Of a stretch of DNA of 64,000 nucleotides, positions 57,440 through 64,000 are shown piece after piece (the stretch's first letter is position 1; each line of letters opens with the position of its first letter). Source of the DNA: Dioscorea cayenensis subsp. rotundata (taxonomy: Eukaryota; Streptophyta; Magnoliopsida; Dioscoreales; Dioscoreaceae); the NCBI RefSeq assembly GCF_009730915.1, contig NC_052479.1, positions 29,699,610 to 29,763,609 on the forward strand, written 5' to 3'. A program made the translations under genes and the position numbers. The notes below the pieces were generated by a model. It ran no database searches. It saw only the letters and a program-made list of their open reading frames with translations, and was not told the origin of the DNA.

Positions 57440-57630
57440 ATTTATTTAGTTACGATGCACATTGAACGGTTCAAATTGATTGAACGGTTCGATCAAAATA
57501 CTGTGCATCCCATTTTTCACTGTGTGACTATTCATAAACACAGTAATACTATTTATCTAATAGTGACGAACCGTTGAATTACGATCCAACGGTTGATAGC
57601 AACGTTCGTAGATTTCAAATCTACGAATGT
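57440..57630. repeat. Possible small MITE with 'aacggttcg' inverted repeats
   Basis: The word 'gaacggttc' occurs at about 57,462 and 57,481, and its inverse 'cgaaccgttgaat' lies near 57,567. Just beyond is a 23-base perfect palindrome centred on one C (57,605-57,627, arms ttcgtagattt / aaatctacgaa). The boundaries and target-site duplication were not found, so the element call is tentative. Confidence 0.35.
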
Positions 57631-58439
57631 GCTTAAATGATTGAAACTCTAATTACAAAATATATTTATATATTTCCTAGACATGTCTAACTCTGAAGAT
57701 CAGATCGAAAATTGAGAGGGGTTCGATAAATATATAAGGCCCAATGATCGGACATTGGACAAAAAAAAAAAAGGCTCATTTTGAAAATGGACTGAGCTGG
57801 GTCGGGTTTAAATAAGTTTGAATTTTAATAATTATAGATTTAGCCTAGCCCAAATTTGATCAGACCCGACCCATGGACTGGTCTAATATTCCCACCTCAC
57901 TGAAAGTGACTTGAAGCAAGCTCAGCTTGATATTAACTTCAAGTTGGATTTGGGCTTATACCAAACTAAGTTTGAGTTGCTCACTAATAACTTGATTAAC
58001 TGATAATCCTAAAAAGATATATAATCAAATAATAAGAGTATATAAGTAAATATAATTTTTACATAGGTATGCAAGAAAAATAACCCAAAATTATAATTGA
58101 GGGGCCGGGTATATATGTCATTATCAGTTATACAAGGGCATATATTCTATGAAAGTTGATAATGAAGTTGTGAATAAATGATTCCAAGGAACATTATAGA
58201 GTTGATAAGATAAGATGTGTCCCTTCTTCATTAAAGCAGTATTATTAAAAACTTTGCATGATTTCATCATTTTTCTTTCCCCCTTTTTGGAACTTTATAA
58301 AAACCAAAATGATTAAATTCATGAATTTATATATTTTTTGTTTATTAAATTCAATCTGCTTTATTTAAAAATATATCCTTTTCAACAAGTAAATTATTAA
58401 AAATAAATCAATATAGTATTTTCAGTTATAATTAATCAA
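57631..58439. other. AT-rich spacer
   Basis: No gene seen. A short GC-richer phrase 'cagacccgacccatgg' lies near 57,861 and resembles words in decayed plant repeats, without a clear family. Confidence 0.4.
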
Positions 58440-58596
58440 ATAACAATGATGTAATTAAAAATACAATATTTTCACTTAATTTGTAATTTCATTAGATTTC
58501 ACTGAGGGGTTTTTGGTTTGCTGCAAGTGAAATTATAATATAAGTGAAATCACATGTAAGTGAAAATTTTGTATTTTAAATTACATCATTGTTACT
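58440..58596. mobile_element. Foldback (MITE-like) element of about 157 bp
   Basis: Left arm 'aacaatgatgtaatt' with 'attttcactta' and the right arm read backwards give the same order: 'aacaatgatgtaattt', 'aaaatacaaaattttcactta', 'gtgatttca'. The arms are about 65 bases with a T/G-rich loop 'ggggtttttggtttgc' near 58,505-58,521. This hairpin structure is typical of a small non-autonomous DNA element. No family is claimed. Confidence 0.65.
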
Positions 58597-59937
58597 TGGT
58601 GTACTGTAATTAAAAATTCTGTATTTATTTTTTCATTGTTTTGATTTAATGTAACTTGAAAGATATGATCATCATTCAAATGAAATGGTAAGATTACCCC
58701 ATTATCTACATTAACATTAGTTATTTAATATTATTTATAAAATATTTAATTATGTAATATGTTTTAATTTTATGCTTAAAAGTAATTAATTATTTAATTA
58801 ATTAACTTTCACTATTTATCCCTAGTGTAAAAAAATTAATTAATTAATTTAACTGTTACTTATTAAATTTAAAATATGTAATATCCTTTAATTTGACACC
58901 CAAAAAAAATTAGTTTAGTTAACTTTCACTATCTATCATTAGCACTAATGTAAGAGAAATAAATAAATAAATAAATAAATAATTTGATGATCATTTATTA
59001 AAATAAAAATATATAATATTCTTTAATTTTATGCCTAAATTTTTTTTTGAAATTAAAATTAAATAAAAATTGGCTTTTAAAAATATAATATTAAATTAAA
59101 TAAAACATAAATGACTATATGTTTAATTATGTTAACAATTGATCACCATACAAGCTTCCTGTGGAGAGTGAATAAGGATGATTATTAAAACAAATGTTTT
59201 ATTTTATTTCAACCTACAACAAAATTTGTTATAAGTTGAAATGCTGTAAAAATACCCCAAAATGTAAAATATTTTACATGCAAAACTCATTTCACATCAA
59301 ACCAAACGATATTTTTATTGTAAAATCAATTACATTACAGCTACTTACAGGTAACCAAACAACTCCTAAAATCAATAAATTATTGTTGTGTTAAAAAAAA
59401 TAACATAAAAAAATATACATTGAATAATTTGATAAGACTTTTTATTAAAATATAAAATAATCCTAATATATTTATTTATCCACAAACATGTATTAAAAAA
59501 ATAAATTTTGAGATAACTTTATTTAGCTCCATTAAAATTTAAATCATCTCAATTTATTCATCAATTCACAAAATTTATAAAATAAAACATCCATAGTTAA
59601 CCAATAAAATAATACCTCCTTTTTGAGTCCTAGAATCATACAAATTTATTATATAACAATTAAATTTAAAACTAAAAATAATCTATTAAACAACCAAAAT
59701 TCAAATTTCACATTAATCACATCATCAACAAGGAACATAATTATTTTGTTTTCAAAAATAAACATTTTCTATAATATTCAGGGACACAAACTGAATATTG
59801 TGTTATATCCAGGGACTAATTGTGACTTTCACAAATAAATATAATAAATATAAATCCTTTTCGAGAGGAGAAAAAAAAAAGCACAACTTTGACTCAAATC
59901 GGAGAAGAAGAAGAAGAAGAAGAGGACTACGAAATCC
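58597..59937. other. AT-rich spacer and RCI2 promoter
   Basis: No gene until the RCI2 start. A segment near 59,185-59,370 ending 'ggtaaccaaacaactcct' resembles the end of a common plant hAT or PIF-type MITE but was not delimited. TATA-like 'aatataaatcc' lies at about 59,848, 90 bases before the RCI2 ATG; a (GAA)n run at 59,905-59,924 lies in the leader. Confidence 0.45.
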
Positions 59938-60240
59938 ATGGATTCCAATCCGTGCTGCGCTTTCCTAGAGATCCTCCTCGCCATCGTCCTCCCTCCTCTC
60001 GGCGTCTTCTTGCACTACGGCTGCTGCAGCGTAAGAATCTCCCAAATTTCTACCTTTTATGGTGCTTCTCGTACTCTCTGATTCACTGTATCTGTGGTGT
60101 TTTCCTTGTAATTCATGCAGCTAGAGTTCTGCATCTGTTTGCTGCTCACCATCCTTGGCTATGTCCCTGGCATCATCTATGCCATCTATGTTCTTGTCGC
60201 CACCGACCGCCGCCGCGAGTATTATGAGCCCCTTGCTTGA
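59938..60240 (+). CDS. RCI2: RCI2/LTI6 (PMP3, UPF0057) small membrane protein
   Basis: Two exons, 59,938-60,030 and 60,121-60,240, give 70 residues. The family consists of tiny plasma-membrane proteins with two spans that affect membrane potential and are often induced by cold, salt or dehydration. The sequence shows the family pattern: LAIVLPPLGVFLHYGCC in the first span, then LEFCICLLLTILGYVPGIIYAIYVLVA in two pieces for the second. The C-terminal extension DRRREYYEPLA is charged. The ATG context ATCCATGG is good, and the intron is a small GT-AG of 90 bases. No stress element was scored in the promoter. Confidence 0.93.
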
Positions 60241-61474
60241 TTTGGTGTGGTGGACCTCCTCCTCCTCTTCATGTTTGCTTCTCAAAGTCTTGTGCTTTTA
60301 GATCTGAATGAATTTGGGGTTGAGGTTTGGTTCATTGTCATGTTGAGTAAATAGATCTTGCAATGGATTATGGTTTGGTATTAAGTTGATGCTTATCTTG
60401 TGAATCTAAAGTTTGTTTCTATTATTGTCTGATTGATTGTTGTGTTCGGAATCAGAAATACTTTTATTGTGCTTTGGAATTGGGCGTTGTTCATTGTCAT
60501 CCAGGATGTCTGGCTTTTGTATGTTTCCAATGCAGTGAATTATCATCTTGTGAACCCAAAGTTTGAGTTTTTATTTATTTTTTTTCCTTTTAGAAATGCG
60601 AATCCACGTTTAAGCATGTTGGGAATCCAATTAGTACACAGTGAATTGTGTTCTGGAGTCTGGATTTGAGTATATACTTTTAGCTTTTTCTTATCTTTTG
60701 CAACTGAAGCTTTCTTTTCCCTCTAATCTTTTATTTTGATGTGAATTTAGGTTTTAGCATGATGGGAATCCATACCATGGCATAAGGATGTTTATTAACA
60801 CCTTGATTTGATTTGATTTGATTTGATTTGATTTGATTTTTGAGTTTGAAAATTAATTAAATTTCATGTTGGGAATTAAAATTAGGTTACCAATATAATA
60901 ACTAAAGCTTTGGAATTCAGCACTGATTCTAAATTTTTAGTGTAGGTTTATATTGTGAATGTAAATTATGTAGTTTGCTTCCTCTAAGTGGATTGGAGCC
61001 TTGCCTTTATGATAATTTGGATGATTCACTATGAGTTTCAGGCTATCGCTTATGTAATGTGCTCACTTCTGTTTATTTATATTTGCTTTAAGTTGGTGGA
61101 TTGGTTTATAGAAAGTCAGTTGATTTGAAAGCAAATTTAATGACAGAATTTTACTTTTATGTCCTTTCATCAATAATCTTCCTTTCCTTGTATTTGCTCT
61201 CAATCCAAACATACTAAATCCAAAATCGAATTCCTTGAAAACAGCAAGAATCATCCTGTGTTGAAATGTTGCTTTCTCGATTGATTTTGGGAAGACACTC
61301 GCAACTATTTCCTTGACAGGTGATTGGTTTAAAGCAAATGAAAGAAAATGTGTTGATGAAAATTTTATTTTCCTTATTTATTTATTTATTTATTCCTCAA
61401 TTCAACACGCTAAAGATCTCCATCAATGGAATGAGAGCCAAGAATCTGTCTCACAGTGAAAATTAGTGGGGGAC
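60241..61474. other. RCI2 3' flank and spacer
   Basis: The first 200 bases are probable RCI2 3' untranslated region. A (GATTT)7 run lies at 60,805-60,839. Degenerate direct repeats of 'cttgtgaa.c.aaagtttg' occur near 60,398 and 60,547, and of 'gttgggaatcca' near 60,620, 60,760 and 60,870. No gene was identified. Confidence 0.45.
60805..60839. repeat. (GATTT)7 microsatellite
   Basis: Seven uninterrupted GATTT units. Confidence 0.95.
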
Positions 61475-62165
61475 ATGGAACCTGATGGCTCTTTTCAGGT
61501 AAGTTAATTTTAGCTTTAAATACCTTTTGTCTTTGTACAATGTGCTGAGGACTCAATGAACAGAAGGTTTATTTTTATTTTAACAATAGCATGCCCTTTT
61601 GAATTCTTTGGAACAGATAATCCATTGAGTACTTAAATCCCTCCTTTTTTGTGTTCTATATCTAAGTACCTTGTACAGGGAGATACAAAGAATCTGTGCA
61701 TCACCCAATTTATTTCTTTCTCCTTTTGCCAAAATTTAGTTTACCAATGCTGATTCTCATTATGCCGATGATGGAAACACATTAATTGTATATTTATATC
61801 ACAAGAGTCTATGTATTTAGTCGATATCGAATTGAAGCAACTATTTATTTAATTTATGGTATAGACTTATTATAAATGTATGAATTTGCTTTCAATGAGT
61901 GTAGGAATTCATCATCCTTAAAGATGAAACACCTCTTTATCACCCATGGAGTCTCTTCCTTGCGTTGCTCCTCACGATGAGTACTTTGTTCAATGGCTGC
62001 TCTATGTTCTTGGAATTTATGTTTCTTATTATAAACTGGCATGAATATCGTTTTTTGAGGGCAGGCACCAGTTTTGGTACATGGTGGTTGTACAAAGAGT
62101 GTGTGCTATCAAAAATTTATGCCAGACAACATGCGAAACTGCATTCCCCAATTGTCGTCCTGTAA
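61475..62165 (+). CDS. Possible two-exon gene, hypothetical 94-residue membrane protein
   Basis: An ATG in good context (gggacATGG) at 61,475 begins MEPDGSFQ and meets a textbook donor CAG|GTAAGT at 61,498. Joining this to the acceptor GTAG before 61,905 keeps the frame open for 86 more codons (EFIILKDETPLYHPW, then a hydrophobic run WSLFLALLLTMSTLF, FMFLIINW, ending KLHSPIVVL). It is not a family I recognise. In another frame the second part also reads MESLPCVAPHDEYF followed by VQWLLYVLGIYVSYY, equally protein-like, so coding status is doubtful. It could be an untranslated exon pair or chance. Confidence 0.22.
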
Positions 62166-63406
62166 TAGGCAATTGTATTGTTGCCATTACTGGGGCAGCC
62201 TGCTCCTGCTCATTCAACTGCTGAGTGGCATGAATAGTAGTATAATTATCTTTCACTGTAAAAAGACCTTGTTGAGTTCTCTTGATTCTTTGAAATCCTA
62301 TACAATTATGTTTTGAATTGCCAGCATGTCGGCGAAATAAGAATGCTCACAGTTTTTATCACTGGTGATGATGATCATCTTGCTTATAATTGTTTTGTTC
62401 TTAAGCTTTAGTGAGCGTGCTCTTATACTGCTTATTATCAGATTATTGCCACTTTGATGATGCTCCAAAAGCATATAGTGATTAAAAAAAAACTCAGATC
62501 AAGTTATCCTGCCATTGGCTTCTCTATTGTCAATTTAACTGAGACCCCCTGTAGTTAATGGGTTGAAGATAGCATGTATTCGGATATCCAATGACTTGCT
62601 TGATTTCATTGTAACTGGTTGATAAAATCTGGAAAGAGATCCTGTCAATAAGAAAAGTGTTAGCGGATACCATGTGAGGAAATCAAAGGAGAATATTAAA
62701 TATTACCTTGTATAATTCGTTGTATTTGACAATGTTCTAATTTATTTATTTATTTATTTTTTTATGGACATTACTGACGATTGACAAGAGATTCATCTCA
62801 CAGGAGATTTTTATGAACTCGGTCTATCTAGACCGAGCACATAGTGAGTGGCTTTAATTTTGATAATTCTCTGTAATATTGTCCAAAATTTTCTTTGAAA
62901 TGCATCAGTATCACTCTACAAATCCTCTGTGTATCTTGATTTTTTGAAGTATGGATTGTAACAGACCAAATGAAGGTCTCGGGCATCATCGTTGGAGTCA
63001 TCTTTTGTTGTCTTGCTTTTATCTGCACGTGCAGAGTAACAGGCTTGAAATGTCATCCTTTCATATTTCTTTTTTTCATGCTGATGATTTTGAAGTTATG
63101 TTTCAGCATTTTTGAAGATGAATTAATGCGGTTGCAGGTGAGGCAGCCGATGTGAATGAATGTGTTAGAATGTGTTAGAATGTTAGGCTGCAAACAAAAT
63201 TTATGCCAGACACAATGCAAGCCTTCCAAATGCCCTGTTCAGTTTCGGCCTCGTGCATAGACGTTGGCCATTGTAAGTGAACTCTCAATTGCTAATAACT
63301 ATGCCCGTTGCTCACTGTATGTTTAATAAAAGGTATCTGTAATCTTCTGTTGTTTCTTCACTGCTGTGTTTGGATTGATATTTGATAATTGAAATACTTC
63401 TTTTTT
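62166..63406. other. Spacer with short repeats
   Basis: No gene recognised. A perfect 9-base inverted repeat (ctcggtcta / tagaccgag) with 2-base loop lies at 62,818-62,837. A 40-base similarity 'aaaatttatgccagaca' occurs at 62,113 and 63,197. The open stretch at 62,970-63,155 is hydrophobic but without family features. Confidence 0.45.
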
Positions 63407-64000
63407 CTGAGATTTTACACTGATTTGAATGAGTATCAATGTCTAAACTATTTAACTGTATGAAACTGTGCATCAATAAAGGAATCATTATTAATTGATC
63501 TAAATCTTCTTCTTCTTCTTCTTCTTCTTCTTCTTTTTTTGTGAAAAGTTTCAGTAATTTGAGAAGAGTGTAAGGAAGAAAAGATACCCTTATTAGTAAT
63601 CTTTAGAAAGTTTCAGTGATTTGAGAAGAGTACATGCATCAATGATTGAGAAACTTTAAGAAAAGGAAGCAAGCATTATCTATCAATGATTGAATTGCCG
63701 CTTTATTTCTGAAATGTTTCAATGATTTGAGAAGAGTATCAATGTCTATACAATGTTGATCAATATTGACAAACTTGAAGTAATCATTATAGCTAATCTA
63801 AGTATCACTGTTTTCTGAAAAGTTTCAGTGATTTGAGAAGAGTAACAATGTCTATACTATATAATTGCAGTAAAACCATGGATTGGTGGGTGATAAGCTT
63901 GAATGAAAGAAAGGAAACAATTGTCAGTATAATCAAAATATTTATATAATTTTTCTGAAAAGTTTCAGTAATTTGAGAACAATATCAATGTCCCCAAACT
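63407..64000. repeat. Degenerate tandem array, unit about 105-140 bp, reaching the window edge
   Basis: The core 'agtttcagt.atttgagaag' followed by 'agtatcaatgtctat' occurs at about 63,407 (most diverged), 63,542, 63,605, 63,711, 63,816 and 63,956, all in the same direction. Two spacings are exactly 105-106 bases; others are 63, 135 and 140, consistent with partial units. A (TTC)n run lies at 63,505-63,535. The last copy is cut by the window end, so the array probably continues. Confidence 0.8.

Noticed and set aside
57690-57990. Fragment of an LTR element
   Set aside because: Only short phrases such as 'cagacccgaccc' are suggestive; no terminal repeats, primer site or protein domain is visible, so no element is claimed.

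Overview
The window is nuclear DNA from a flowering plant. It has GT-AG split genes typical of angiosperms, several plant-only or plastid-targeted families (PNSB1, STIC2-type YbaB, LOG, RCI2, plant M17 aminopeptidase, MRS2 transporters, P-class PPR), very AT-rich spacers full of (TA)n tracts, and small foldback elements. Protein style and AT-rich spacers would fit a monocot such as a yam relative, but that is a weak inference and no species is claimed. Exons below were placed by hand from reading frame, splice sites and recalled family alignments.

Layout. Bases 1-13,400 are gene-poor and decayed: a tandem 420-bp repeat, relics of an ERF transcription factor (5.0-5.6 kb), an F-box gene (7.3-8.2 kb, minus) and a LONELY GUY cytokinin-activating enzyme (9.7-11.0 kb). 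From 13.4 to 29.6 kb four plus-strand genes follow: leucyl aminopeptidase (10 exons), an endonuclease/exonuclease/phosphatase-fold protein (7 exons, one apparent U12-type AT-AC intron), the NDH subunit PNSB1 (6 exons), and a TM9SF/EMP70 protein (7 exons) whose reading frame is broken by three single extra bases. From 30.7 to 54.7 kb five genes lie on the minus strand: an MRS2-4-like Mg transporter, an MRS2-1-like Mg transporter, a STIC2-like nucleoid-associated protein, a zinc-finger protein with internal duplications, and a PP2C phosphatase. One plus-strand PPR gene sits between the two transporters and is divergent from the first. From 54.7 kb the DNA is AT-rich spacer with a tRNA-derived SINE-like relic and foldback elements, followed by a small RCI2/PMP3 membrane-protein gene at 59.9 kb, a possible unrecognised two-exon gene near 61.5-62.2 kb, and a degenerate ~105-140-bp repeat array that runs off the right edge.

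The genes do not form a pathway cluster. Three products look plastid-directed (LAP, PNSB1, STIC2), the PPR protein is probably organellar, two move Mg2+, and the rest act in the endomembrane system, signalling or plasma membrane. I found no CRISPR, phage, operon or defence-like system. The most useful observations are the AT-AC intron, the triple frameshift in the otherwise conserved TM9SF gene, the AMN in place of GMN in the MRS2-4-like pore motif, and the PPR gene without an in-frame upstream ATG.
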